Shown in pieces: positions 52,076 through 59,046 of a DNA stretch of 59,046 nt. Under the pieces are notes generated by a model. It was not told the DNA's origin. It did no database searches and saw only the letters and a list, made by a program, of their open reading frames with translations. Numbering within the stretch: the stretch's first letter is position 1; each line of letters begins with the position of its first letter. The position numbers were made by a program, and so were the translations under genes. The stretch lies in the NCBI GenBank assembly GCA_014190475.1, contig BJGL01000005.1, positions 1-59,046 on the forward strand, in the 5' to 3' direction. This DNA comes from Bacteroidota bacterium (GTDB taxonomy: Bacteria; Bacteroidota; Bacteroidia; Chitinophagales; Chitinophagaceae).

Positions 52076-53869
52076 TTATTCGTCGAGCTTAAGCACAGCC
52101 AGGAATGCCTCTTGCGGAACTTCCACGTTACCAATTTGGCGCATTCTCTTTTTACCTTCTTTTTGTTTTTCTAACAATTTGCGCTTGCGGCTAATATCTC
52201 CCCCATAACATTTTGCTGTTACATCTTTTCTCATCGCAGAGATATTTTCACGTGCCACTACTTTAGCACCTATCGCAGCCTGAATTGCAATTTGGAATTG
52301 CTGACGAGGCAATAACTCCTTTAACTTTTCACAAAGCTTGCGACCAAATTCCTGTGCTCTACTGCGGTGAATCAATGCGGATAAGGCATCTACTTTATCG
52401 CCATTGAGGAGAATATCCATTTTACAGATATCACTTACCCGATAACCAATGGGATGGTAGTCAAAAGAGGCATATCCCCTTGTTTGTGATTTAAGCTTAT
52501 CGTAGAAATCAAACACAATTTCTGTAAGCGGCATCTCAAAAATGAGTTCAACACGCGTAGGCGTTAAATAACTTTGATTGATCAGAATACCTCTTTTACC
52601 CAAACAAAGCGTCATGATGTTACCTATATATTCTGGCTTCGTGATGATCTGTGCCTTTATAAAAGGTTCATCGATATGATCCGTTTTTACCGGATCAGGA
52701 AACTCTGTTGGGTTATTGACAATAATTGTTTCTCCCTTTGTAGTGGTGGCAATAAAACTAACGTTCGGTACGGTGGTAATTACAGTCTGATTAAACTCAC
52801 GCTCCAAACGCTCCTGGATTATTTCCATGTGAAGCATACCTAGAAATCCGCAACGAAATCCAAAACCTAAGGCTTGTGACGTTTCCAGTTCAAAAGTGAG
52901 CGATGCATCATTTAACTGCAATTTATCCATGCAGTCCCTGAGTTCTTCAAATTCGTCTGTATTTACAGGGAAAATACCAGCAAATACCATGGGCTTCACT
53001 TCCTCAAATCCTTTGATCTGTTCAGGAGTAGGATTGGAAGCCAGCGTAATGGTATCGCCTACTTTTACCTCTTTTGCATTTTTGATCCCCGTAATGATGT
53101 AGCCTACATCTCCGGTTTTAACTTCTTTCTTCTCGGTCATCTTAAGTTTGAGAATACCGACCTCATCAGCCTCATATTCTTGATTGGTAGAAACAAACTT
53201 TACTCGGTCTCCCTTTTTAATGGAGCCATTCATGATACGGTAGTAGACAATTATACCGCGGAACGAATTGAACACGGAGTCAAAAATCAGGGCTTGTAAG
53301 GGCGCGTCGGGATTACCCTTGGGGGCAGGTATCCGCTCCACAATGGAAGACAGCACCTTTTCCACACCAAGTCCGGTGCGACCACTTGCATGCAAAATAT
53401 CTTCCCTTTTACAACCTATTAAATCCACAATCTGATCCTCGACTTCCTCGATCATAGCTCCATCCATATCAATCTTATTGATAACCGGTATGATCTCAAG
53501 ATTATTTTCAATAGCAAGATATAAGTTGCTGATTGTCTGTGCTTGAATACCCTGGGTGGCGTCGACCAGCAAAAGGCATCCCTCACAGGCAGCGAGCGCC
53601 CGACTCACTTCATAACTGAAATCAACGTGGCCAGGCGTGTCAATCAAGTTTAGAATATATTCCTGGCTATCCGTATGCTTGTAATTAATCTGGATAGCAT
53701 GACTTTTTATGGTAATACCCTTTTCTCGCTCCAGATCCATGTCATCCAATACTTGATCCATCATATCCCGGTCTGAAATGGTATTAGTTACCTGTAAAAG
53801 ACGATCAGCCAGGGTTGATTTACCGTGGTCAATATGCGCGATAATGCAAAAATTCCGGATATTCTTCAT
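52076..53869 (-). CDS. lepA: Elongation factor 4 (LepA), translation GTPase
   Basis: 597 residues, the family's normal length. The G domain shows [19 protein letters not shown] (G1), a G2 region at [36 protein letters not shown] (G3) and PVINKIDM (G4). Domains II and III follow, and the LepA-specific C-terminal domain has [44 protein letters not shown]4 acts on the ribosome and helps translation initiation or recovery under stress. A -7 element lies 25 nt upstream. Confidence 0.97.
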   Translation of the reverse strand: MKNIRNFCIIAHIDHGKSTLADRLLQVTNTISDRDMMDQVLDDMDLEREKGITIKSHAIQINYKHTDSQEYILNLIDTPGHVDFSYEVSRALAACEGCLLLVDATQGIQAQTISNLYLAIENNLEIIPVINKIDMDGAMIEEVEDQIVDLIGCKREDILHASGRTGLGVEKVLSSIVERIPAPKGNPDAPLQALIFDSVFNSFRGIIVYYRIMNGSIKKGDRVKFVSTNQEYEADEVGILKLKMTEKKEVKTGDVGYIITGIKNAKEVKVGDTITLASNPTPEQIKGFEEVKPMVFAGIFPVNTDEFEELRDCMDKLQLNDASLTFELETSQALGFGFRCGFLGMLHMEIIQERLEREFNQTVITTVPNVSFIATTTKGETIIVNNPTEFPDPVKTDHIDEPFIKAQIITKPEYIGNIMTLCLGKRGILINQSYLTPTRVELIFEMPLTEIVFDFYDKLKSQTRGYASFDYHPIGYRVSDICKMDILLNGDKVDALSALIHRSRAQEFGRKLCEKLKELLPRQQFQIAIQAAIGAKVVARENISAMRKDVTAKCYGGDISRKRKLLEKQKEGKKRMRQIGNVEVPQEAFLAVLKLDE

Positions 53870-53894
53870 GAATCAGAGGCCGCTTTTAGCGGTG

Positions 53895-53902
53895 CAAAGG
53901 TA
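53895..53902 (-). promoter_or_regulatory. -7 promoter element for lepA
   Basis: TACCTTTG on the minus strand, exact consensus, 25 nt before the lepA ATG, in the 48-nt gap after mazG. Confidence 0.45.
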
Positions 53903-53917
53903 ACCCTTTTCAAGCGA

Positions 53918-54727
53918 TCACTGCGAGGAAAGATGCTTAATTCGGTTCCAGATAGCATCCATTTCTTCCAGCGTCATTTCATTCAGACGCTGACCACCCT
54001 CTTGGGCAGCTTCTTCCATCAACTGAAATCTTTTTACAAATTTTTTATTCGTACGCTCGAGTGCATTCTCTGGATCTACATTTAAAAAACGGCCGTAATT
54101 GACTAAGGAAAATAACAGATCTCCAAACTCTTCTTCGATGCGCTCCTGTTGTTTGGCCTTTTGAGAGAGATCTTGAGCGGCCGTTACTTCTTGTTCCAAT
54201 TCCAACATCTCTTCTTTCACCTTATCCCACACCTGATCCGCATTTTCCCACTCAAATCCAACCTGCTTGGATTTCTCTTGCAAACGCATCGCCTTCACCA
54301 AAGCTGGTAAGCTAACAGGCACTCCGCTCAGTACTGATTTTTTGCCTTCCTTCATCTTAAGCTTCTCCCAATTTCTTTTCACCTCATGTTCGTCCTGTAC
54401 CTTAACATCACCGTAAATATGCGGATGCCGATCAATTAACTTTTTGCAAATACCCTCTACCACTTCATTAAAAGTGAAAGCATTTTGTTCTGATGCAATT
54501 TTTGCATAGAAAACTACATGTAAAAGTAGATCACCCAATTCCTCTTTGATAGATGACAAATCCCCATTTGTAATTGCATCCGCTAATTCGTACGTTTCTT
54601 CAATAGTCAACTGGCGTAATGAAGCAAGTGTTTGCTTCTGATCCCAAGGACATTTTTCGCGCAGATCGTCCATAATGGATAGCAAACGGCTCATAGACTG
54701 ATCTGGACTAGAGGGAGTTGATTTCAT
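53918..54727 (-). CDS. mazG: Nucleoside triphosphate pyrophosphohydrolase MazG
   Basis: 269 residues with two MazG repeats. Repeat 1 is LREKCPWDQKQTLASLRQLTIEETYELADAI...IKEELGDLLLHVVFYAKIA (about 17-78), with the E-x-x-E / E-x-x-D metal ligands; repeat 2 (about 158-245) has VKEEMLELEQEV and RIEEEFGDLLFSLVNYGRFL. It hydrolyses NTPs to NMPs and pyrophosphate, removing damaged nucleotides. The ATG at 54727 is only 5 nt behind an exact -7 element, so either the message is leaderless or translation starts at Met12 (54694, MSRLLSIMDDLRE). Confidence 0.94.
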   Translation of the reverse strand: MKSTPSSPDQSMSRLLSIMDDLREKCPWDQKQTLASLRQLTIEETYELADAITNGDLSSIKEELGDLLLHVVFYAKIASEQNAFTFNEVVEGICKKLIDRHPHIYGDVKVQDEHEVKRNWEKLKMKEGKKSVLSGVPVSLPALVKAMRLQEKSKQVGFEWENADQVWDKVKEEMLELEQEVTAAQDLSQKAKQQERIEEEFGDLLFSLVNYGRFLNVDPENALERTNKKFVKRFQLMEEAAQEGGQRLNEMTLEEMDAIWNRIKHLSSQ

Positions 54728-54732
54728 AAATC

Positions 54733-54740
54733 AAATGTAA
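54733..54740 (-). promoter_or_regulatory. -7 promoter element for mazG
   Basis: TACATTTG on the minus strand, exact consensus, ending 5 nt before the ATG at 54727; transcription would begin at or just inside the first codon. Confidence 0.4.
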
Positions 54741-54809
54741 GAAATGCCCATGCAGGTTATGATGAATTGAGAGTTGAGATTTTCTTTATTTTTACACCAA
54801 TAATTTATT

Positions 54810-55184
54810 ATGAAAAACGCGGCTAGAATACTCTTACTGATAGGTTGCACTTTTTCACTGTTAGGATTTCAGTGCGAAAAGCAAGTCAATGGTCCCCTAT
54901 TAAAGGGGAAGTTAGCTGTCAACGGAATTTGCTCCAATATCACCATAACGCTTGTCGAGGGCAACCTAGATCCAGGTCAGTTTGAGAATAATTGGACCGA
55001 TCCCACCACCGGCATTACCTATCAAAATGCATTCCGATTAGCCAACCCTTGCCAGTTCCCAAGCCACATAAGAGAAGGCAATGAATTCTATTTTCGTGTC
55101 ACTACCCGGGTAAATGAAACATGCGCAACTTGCTTGGCCTATTACCCTACCCCTCAAACAGCTCTAGCGATCCAAGTGGAGTAA
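54810..55184 (+). CDS. Small exported cysteine-containing protein of unknown function
   Basis: 124 residues. An N-terminal export signal (about 5-20) is followed by LLGFQC (Cys22), which may be a relaxed lipobox. The mature part has a beta-rich pattern (LLKGKLAVNGICSNITITLVEGNL) and four more cysteines (C41, C77, C104, C107) that could form disulfides. No family recognised. It starts after an AT-rich stretch with no exact -7 match and converges on the DUF6526 gene with 3 nt between stops. Confidence 0.72.
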   Translation: MKNAARILLLIGCTFSLLGFQCEKQVNGPLLKGKLAVNGICSNITITLVEGNLDPGQFENNWTDPTTGITYQNAFRLANPCQFPSHIREGNEFYFRVTTRVNETCATCLAYYPTPQTALAIQVE

Positions 55185-55187
55185 GCG

Positions 55188-55616
55188 TCAGATGCGCCAA
55201 TAATCAGCTCTCCAATTAACAATAGCTTCTTTTATTTGCTTCGCCGTCAATTTTTCATCGAGTGCCCGTGCAGCTAATGCAGGAAATTCATCATCCGAGG
55301 CAAAGCGCAATGCAATTATTTGGCTCATTCGCAAGTTTTGATTGAGAGCAGAACCGGTCAATCTAAAATGACGAAAGTTTTCCTCACTACGAATTACACG
55401 GTCTTGCACTTTCAATGCATAAACACGTAACAAAGCAGCAGTGCTGGCCAATGTAAGACAAATAAAAAAGAGTAAGAGACTTTGCCATACTGTATTGGTG
55501 TTGCAAAGAAGCATCCAACCACTGGCTAAAACGCCCCCTATGGCTAGAGGTGCAATAAAATAATGATAGAAGGGATGTAGGCGAGAGTGGTTCGTAAAAG
55601 TTTGAGGAGTTTTCAT
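55188..55616 (-). CDS. DUF6526-family membrane protein
   Basis: 142 residues. Two membrane helices (about 18-38 and 43-64) follow an N-terminus containing QTFTNHSRLHPFYHYF; the cytoplasmic remainder has ALKVQDRVIRSEENFRHFRLTGSALNQNLRMSQIIALRFASDDEFPAL, then KQIKEAIVNWRADYWRI, the DUF6526 pattern. Function unknown. Divergent from the Cache-like lipoprotein gene with 79 AT-rich nt between starts, in which I see only imperfect -7 matches. Confidence 0.82.
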   Translation of the reverse strand: MKTPQTFTNHSRLHPFYHYFIAPLAIGGVLASGWMLLCNTNTVWQSLLLFFICLTLASTAALLRVYALKVQDRVIRSEENFRHFRLTGSALNQNLRMSQIIALRFASDDEFPALAARALDEKLTAKQIKEAIVNWRADYWRI

Positions 55617-55695
55617 GTAGATATTTTAAATTAAGATAATTACTAATTGGAAAAAAAAGAGGATTTATTTTTATATTTTATGGTAATTTACATGA

Positions 55696-56193
55696 ATGAA
55701 CCTACAAAAGCAACTTACATTATTAATCTTTATTGCAGTAGCAGCAATTTCTTGCAAAAAAAATGAGGCTACTCCTGAACAACAAGTTGAAAATGCACTA
55801 GACCAATTTGTAGCGTCCCTGGTTGCAAATCCACCCACCAACGCAAATGCATCAGCCCGAGTAAAACAGTATATGCAAACAATTGCGGTTCCTCCTCAAT
55901 ATTTTTACGGCTCAACTTTAACACTACTTGATACTGCTGGTGTTGCGAAATACAGTCCTTATTGGTATAGGTCTGGTGATAGCTTAATGACACTCGATCT
56001 TGCGGCTGACACTTCTTATCATATTAACAGTCAATCTTGGCTTCGACAGCCTATAGATAATGGTGTAGCAATTTGGACAGCTCCCTATTTTGATGCAGGC
56101 GGAGGTAATATTTGGATGAAAACAAGATCAGTTCCGGTTAAAGTAAACGGTAAAATAATTGCAGTAGCCACTACAGATTTACCAACTCGATAG
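55696..56193 (+). CDS. Lipoprotein with a Cache-like sensory domain
   Basis: 165 residues. A signal peptide ends in lipobox AISC (Cys20) followed by KKNE. The mature part contains TLLDTAGVAKYSPYWYRSGDSLMTLDLAADTSYHINSQSWLRQPI and WTAPYFDAGGGNIWMKTRSVPVKVNGKIIAVATTDLPT, which reads like the C-terminal half of a dCache ligand-binding domain ('W-x-PY-D-x-G...T-x-S-x-PV-x-x-x-GK-x-I-x-V-x-x-x-D'). Cache domains normally sit on kinases or chemoreceptors; here there is no transmembrane signalling part. It could be a periplasmic binding partner. Family assignment is by eye. Confidence 0.72.
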   Translation: MNLQKQLTLLIFIAVAAISCKKNEATPEQQVENALDQFVASLVANPPTNANASARVKQYMQTIAVPPQYFYGSTLTLLDTAGVAKYSPYWYRSGDSLMTLDLAADTSYHINSQSWLRQPIDNGVAIWTAPYFDAGGGNIWMKTRSVPVKVNGKIIAVATTDLPTR

Positions 56194-56195
56194 TA

Positions 56196-56228
56196 TAAAA
56201 AAACCCGCACTTTGTGCTGGAGTTTTTG
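56196..56228 (+). terminator. Weak intrinsic terminator after the Cache-like gene
   Basis: CCCGCAC-TTT-GTGCTGG with mismatches is followed by AGTTTTTG. The stem is short (4 bp plus 2 after a mismatch) so this is tentative. Confidence 0.35.
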
Positions 56229-56297
56229 TTCGTGCCCATTAATGGATTGTGTTCGCTTCGCTCACACATCTCAATAAATTGGTCTTACCCAAAGCCT

Positions 56298-56320
56298 TTC
56301 CCACGCCTTCGGCGTGGGAA
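56298..56320. repeat. Strong hairpin in the spacer before tRNA-Leu
   Basis: Perfect 10-bp arms TTCCCACGCC / GGCGTGGGAA with loop TTC. No T-run follows on either strand, so it is not a standard terminator. The surrounding 56214-56328 spacer also holds GTGTTCGC-TTC-GCTCACAC, a second imperfect hairpin, and has no convincing gene. It resembles a short interspersed palindromic element. Confidence 0.6.
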
Positions 56321-56328
56321 GTCGTTTG

Positions 56329-56412
56329 TGCCCAAGACTGGATTCGAACCAGCACGCCGTTTCCAGCGCTACCACCTCAAGGTAGTGCGTCTACCAATTT
56401 CGCCACCTGGGC
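56329..56412 (-). tRNA. tRNA-Leu (GAG anticodon)
   Basis: On the minus strand the acceptor GCCCAGG pairs with CTTGGGC (one G-T pair), the D-arm is TGGCGAAATTGGTAGACGC, the anticodon stem CTACC/GGTAG encloses TTGAGGT (anticodon GAG), a long variable arm CGCTGGAAACGGCG is typical of class II tRNAs, and the T-arm is CTGGTTCGAATCCAG. Discriminator A; CCA not encoded. Confidence 0.96.
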
Positions 56413-56435
56413 CCACTCCTTTTGAAAAGGGGATG

Positions 56436-56443
56436 CAAATATA
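56436..56443 (-). promoter_or_regulatory. -7 promoter element for tRNA-Leu
   Basis: TATATTTG on the minus strand, exact consensus, 23 nt before the tRNA and just after the kinase stop codon. Confidence 0.45.
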
Positions 56444-56448
56444 AGAAA

Positions 56449-57600
56449 CTATTTTGGCAGGGTTATAGCAAACGTAGTTCCTTTACCCAGCTCAGATTGC
56501 TTTACAAAAAGCTTTCCATTATGAAACTGCTCAACAATTCTTTTTGATAAAGTGAGGCCCAACCCCCAGCCTCTTTTTTTAGTTGTAAAACCAGGATTGA
56601 AAACTTGAGCTATCTCATTTTTGGGAATCCCCTTTCCAGTATCAGCAACTTCAATTTGCACAACATTCGCATCCTCAACAATGAGAACAGCAACCGCTCC
56701 CCCGCCATTCAACGCATCGAGTGCATTCTTCAGTAAATTTTCGATTACCCAATTAAATAAGGGTGGAGACAACAAAACATGCAAGGGGTGTGTGGCCTGT
56801 ACTTCCATTGAAAATTGTACACCGGCCCCTGCTCGCTTTTTCATATAGTCCACCATCTCCCGCACTTGTGTGACTAACTCCGTTTTCTCTAATTGAGGCT
56901 TACTGCCAATTTTTCCAAATCGATCAGACACCAATTGCAAACGACGAATATCCTTCTCTAACTCGGGTACAATCTTTTCAGTGCCGGGAACATCTCTTAA
57001 CATCTCCAGCCAACCCTCCAGGGAGGATACTGGGGTTCCCAGTTGATGCGCAGTTTCTTTGGCCATGCCTGCCCAAACTTGATTCTGTGAGGAGAGATAA
57101 CTGCTTCGAAGAGAAATAAGGATAAGTGTAATGAATAAGGCTACAATACAGAGCTGTACAATAGGGAAATAGCGTACTTGATCTAGCAAGGAGGATTCAC
57201 CATAGTAATAACGGTTTTGCCTCGATGGCACTACCGGGTCCGTCCAAATTACAGGTGGGTGAGATTTTTTAAACTGCTGCAGTTGCTTTTTTAAATAAGC
57301 AGGATCTGCAGCAGCTTTAGTAGTATCGAAATTGATATAATTCAAAATACTATCACGCTCATTGGTCTCGATAATTGGAATGGTTTTATTTTCTGTAAGA
57401 ATTCGCGTGGCAAATAGTATTTCTGCATCGATCGGAGCCCGAATTAAAAACTGTGAAGCTTCTGCCCACTGCTCCACCACTTGCCTCTCTCTTATTGCAA
57501 TTTTTTTAGCTAAGTATTGAGAGTAAAAAATAGTCCCTGAAACAATCAATATCGCAAGAAGCGCGATCAGGTTTTTCCAGTGTAACAAGGCACGGAGCAT
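56449..57600 (-). CDS. Membrane sensor histidine kinase
   Basis: 383 residues. Two membrane helices (about 12-30 and 147-166) enclose a periplasmic domain of about 115 residues with no recognised fold. The dimerisation/phosphoacceptor region has AKETAHQLGTPVSSLEGWLEM with His185, followed by the ATP-binding domain: N box VIENLLKNALDAL, G1 VADTGKGIPKNEI, F box FNPGFTTKKRG and G2 GWGLGLTLSKRIVEQ. No response regulator gene is adjacent, so its partner is unknown (an orphan kinase). The ligand is also unknown. The tRNA-Leu gene follows after 36 nt. Confidence 0.92.
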   Translation of the reverse strand: MLRALLHWKNLIALLAILIVSGTIFYSQYLAKKIAIRERQVVEQWAEASQFLIRAPIDAEILFATRILTENKTIPIIETNERDSILNYINFDTTKAAADPAYLKKQLQQFKKSHPPVIWTDPVVPSRQNRYYYGESSLLDQVRYFPIVQLCIVALFITLILISLRSSYLSSQNQVWAGMAKETAHQLGTPVSSLEGWLEMLRDVPGTEKIVPELEKDIRRLQLVSDRFGKIGSKPQLEKTELVTQVREMVDYMKKRAGAGVQFSMEVQATHPLHVLLSPPLFNWVIENLLKNALDALNGGGAVAVLIVEDANVVQIEVADTGKGIPKNEIAQVFNPGFTTKKRGWGLGLTLSKRIVEQFHNGKLFVKQSELGKGTTFAITLPK

Positions 57601-57633
57601 GCATCGAATTTAAGAGGATTAACAAGCTTACCC

Positions 57634-57641
57634 TAATTTTG
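57634..57641 (+). promoter_or_regulatory. -7 promoter element for the GT2 gene
   Basis: TAATTTTG, exact consensus, 16 nt before the ATG at 57658. Confidence 0.45.
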
Positions 57642-57657
57642 CTCTATTAATTTAATC

Positions 57658-58686
57658 ATGCCTCACCCACGCGTAGCTGTTGTTATCCTAAATTGGAACG
57701 GAAAATCCCTATTAGAGCAATTCCTACCCTTTTTGGAAAAGTCCAGCTACCCAAACCTGGAGTTAATTGTAGCCGACAATGGCTCCAGCGATAGCTCCGT
57801 TTCATTTTTAAAAAAGCAATTTCCAAAGATCAATACAATTATTCTTCCCGAGAATTTAGGATACGCGGGGGGATATAATTCCGCCCTACAACAGGTAAAG
57901 GCTGATTATTACTTCTTGTTAAATTCTGATGTGGAAGTAAGTCCAGGATGGATTGAACCAATTGTAGATTTAATGGAAACACACTCAAATATTGCAGCTT
58001 GTCAGCCCAAATTACTCTCCTATCATCATAAAAATCAATTTGAATATGCTGGGGGCGGCGGAGGATGGATTGACAGTCTAGGCTATCCTTTTGCAAGAGG
58101 ACGAGTACTTGAAGAATGTGAAATAGATCATGGTCAATATGATACTGCAACTCCAATCTTCTGGGCAAGTGGAGCTGCTTTTTGTATACGAGCAAGTGCT
58201 TTTCATGAGATGAAAGGATTTGACGCCAGCTTTTTTGCACACCAGGAGGAAATTGATCTTTGTTGGCGTTTACAGCGTAAAGGGTATCAAATCTATGCTT
58301 GCCCCCAATCGGTGGTTTGGCATGTGGGAGGAAGTACGCTTCCCAAGGGAAATTCACAAAAAACTTTTCTTAATTACAGGAATAACCTTTGGATGCTTGC
58401 CAAGAACTTGCCCTTAGCTACATTATGTTGGGTTATACCGGTACGCTTTGCACTTGATGCCCTAGCCGCGTACAAATCACTTTTCAGTGGCAACCCCGGC
58501 TATTGGTGGGCTGTGGCAAGATCTCACTTTGCATTAATCGGAAGATTGATAAAAGGGTTTGACAAGCCCGGCAATGAGTCTCCCAAAAAAAATACACTGA
58601 CTGGACGCTACAAGGGATCTATCCTCTTTGACTATTTTATAAAAGGCAAGAAAACATTCCTTGAAATCACGGGCACCCATGGGTGA
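57658..58686 (+). CDS. Glycosyltransferase family 2 (WbbL/rhamnosyltransferase-like)
   Basis: 342 residues. GT-A motifs: VAVVILNWNGKSLLEQFLP (about 6-24), LIVADNGSSDSSVSFLKK (nucleotide binding), LGYAGGYNSALQQVKADYYFLLNSDVEVSPGW with the metal-binding DVE in place of DxD, FWASGAAFCIRASAFHEMKGFDASFFAHQEEIDLCWRLQRKGYQI (about 169-213) with the catalytic-base region. The C-terminus has a hydrophobic stretch (LATLCWVIPVRFALDALAAY). Related enzymes transfer rhamnose or similar sugars in O-antigen and cell-surface polysaccharide. Donor and acceptor are not determined. Confidence 0.9.
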   Translation: MPHPRVAVVILNWNGKSLLEQFLPFLEKSSYPNLELIVADNGSSDSSVSFLKKQFPKINTIILPENLGYAGGYNSALQQVKADYYFLLNSDVEVSPGWIEPIVDLMETHSNIAACQPKLLSYHHKNQFEYAGGGGGWIDSLGYPFARGRVLEECEIDHGQYDTATPIFWASGAAFCIRASAFHEMKGFDASFFAHQEEIDLCWRLQRKGYQIYACPQSVVWHVGGSTLPKGNSQKTFLNYRNNLWMLAKNLPLATLCWVIPVRFALDALAAYKSLFSGNPGYWWAVARSHFALIGRLIKGFDKPGNESPKKNTLTGRYKGSILFDYFIKGKKTFLEITGTHG

Positions 58687-58704
58687 TTTTTATTTTTTTC
58701 ACCT

Positions 58705-58712
58705 TATTTTTG
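58705..58712 (+). promoter_or_regulatory. -7 promoter element for the small membrane protein gene
   Basis: TATTTTTG, exact consensus, 17 nt before the ATG at 58730. It rules against the earlier in-frame ATG at 58661. Confidence 0.45.
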
Positions 58713-58729
58713 CATCACAATTTTTTGAA

Positions 58730-58948
58730 ATGAACGCACAACAAGAATACCAGCAGGAGCTTGAGAAAATTCAGCAATCCGATTTTAAACACAACTGGGT
58801 TTCCTCTTCAGGTTTTCTTTTTTACTTACAAGTTGGATGCCTCATCGCCTTTATGTTTGGAGCTTGTTCTATGCTCTACACGAAGCGATATGAGAAAATT
58901 GATGTCCCTGTACAGGAAAGCACCCTGTATACCCCCAAGTACAAATAA
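58730..58948 (+). CDS. Small single-pass membrane protein of unknown function
   Basis: 72 residues from the ATG at 58730 (MNAQQEYQQELEKIQQSDFKHNW). I prefer this start because it follows an exact -7 element and does not overlap the glycosyltransferase; the longer 95-residue frame would begin inside that gene. One membrane helix (about 26-47, SGFLFYLQVGCLIAFMFGAC) lies between an acidic-amphipathic N-terminus and a short polar C-terminus. No family recognised. Confidence 0.65.
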   Translation: MNAQQEYQQELEKIQQSDFKHNWVSSSGFLFYLQVGCLIAFMFGACSMLYTKRYEKIDVPVQESTLYTPKYK

Positions 58949-58980
58949 TTAAGGGGCTTTTTTAAAATCGGACAAACCCC

Positions 58981-58988
58981 TAATTTTG
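58981..58988 (+). promoter_or_regulatory. -7 promoter element for the tRNA at the window end
   Basis: TAATTTTG, exact consensus, 36 nt before the tRNA 5' end. A 6-bp GTTGCC-GAAA-GGCAAC hairpin (58996-59011) lies in the leader. Confidence 0.4.
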
Positions 58989-59024
58989 TCCTCCCGTTGC
59001 CGAAAGGCAACCAGTTCTTTATCT

Positions 59025-59046
59025 GCGGAAGTAGCTCATTTGGTAG
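59025..59046 (+). tRNA. 5' fragment of a tRNA gene, probably tRNA-Gly
   Basis: GCGGAAGTAGCTCATTTGGTAG is an acceptor strand plus the first part of a D-arm, cut by the window edge. The GCGG(A/G)A(G)-TAGCTCA opening is typical of glycine tRNAs in this phylum, but the anticodon is not visible. Confidence 0.7.

Noticed and set aside
53880-53892. CCGCT-TTT-AGCGG hairpin before lepA, considered as a leader regulator
   Set aside because: It begins only 3 nt past the -7 box, so transcription would start within the hairpin and the full stem would not be in the RNA.
58661-58729. Longer form of the small membrane protein
   Set aside because: It starts inside the glycosyltransferase gene and contains the promoter element.
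58932-58965. CCCC...GGGG followed by a T-rich run as a terminator
   Set aside because: Only 4 bp of pairing with a 16-nt loop; too weak to call.
1-59046. CRISPR arrays, insertion sequences, prophage, integrases, rRNA, attachment sites
   Set aside because: No regular repeats, transposase, integrase or phage-like genes and no rRNA were seen on either strand; the tRNA genes have no repeated 3' ends next to them.

Overview
The window looks like ordinary chromosome from a member of the Bacteroidota, most probably the Chitinophagaceae; the family is inferred from gene content, not measured. Evidence: the phylum's -7 promoter element (TAnnTTTG) stands in front of many genes, three times with a TTTG about 17 to 22 nt upstream; there are several TonB-linked outer-membrane proteins with CarboxypepD-type N-terminal domains; and phylum-typical families are present (cytochrome b558-type SdhC, DUF5686, DUF4199, DUF2279, DUF6526, the miaB / sigma-54 activator / lptE / secG cluster). 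Base composition looks even by eye and I see no insertion sequence, phage, integrase, CRISPR array or rRNA. Coding density is very high.

Layout. 1-942: succinate dehydrogenase genes (sdhA cut by the window edge, sdhC). 1061-3304: cell-wall recycling operon (BadF-type sugar kinase, murQ, unknown protein), divergent from an S41 protease. 4897-9490: cystathionine beta-synthase, fructose-bisphosphate aldolase, a long Prc-type protease. 9633-9706: tRNA-His with terminator. 9870-21612: two outer-membrane receptors interleaved with ftsE, purM, ribF, holA, purC and trhO. 21698-29368: a minus-strand run of phosphosugar mutase, pcm, penicillin acylase-like hydrolase, small membrane protein and DUF5686 barrel. 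29403-34927: DUF2279 protein and a two-subunit Fe-S oxidoreductase split by an inverted ATP-grasp ligase plus LysE exporter pair. 34933-43737: outer-membrane barrel, miaB, sigma-54 activator, lptE, secG, mltG, yihY. 43739-47209: trmH, nagA, small secreted proteins, a half-length MFS protein, tRNA-Pro. 47300-52071: a tightly coupled five-gene operon led by a dihydroorotase homologue that has lost nearly all its metal ligands, followed by DUF4199, two glycosyltransferases and a secreted protein. 52076-59046: lepA, mazG, small lipoproteins, tRNA-Leu, a sensor kinase, a glycosyltransferase and the start of another tRNA.

How genes work together. MurQ, the kinase and NagA (about 41 kb apart) would turn recovered MurNAc and GlcNAc into glucosamine-6-phosphate. 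PurM and PurC are two purine steps. LptE, SecG, MltG and the barrels serve envelope assembly. The most unusual items are the predicted catalytically dead dihydroorotase at the head of a glycosyltransferase operon, the ATP-grasp/LysE pair lying inside a split Fe-S locus, a stand-alone Cache-like lipoprotein, a six-helix MFS protein, and nine convergent gene pairs whose stop codons abut or overlap with no visible intrinsic terminator. I did not find a clear-cut new defence or mobile system; the rest is mainly housekeeping.
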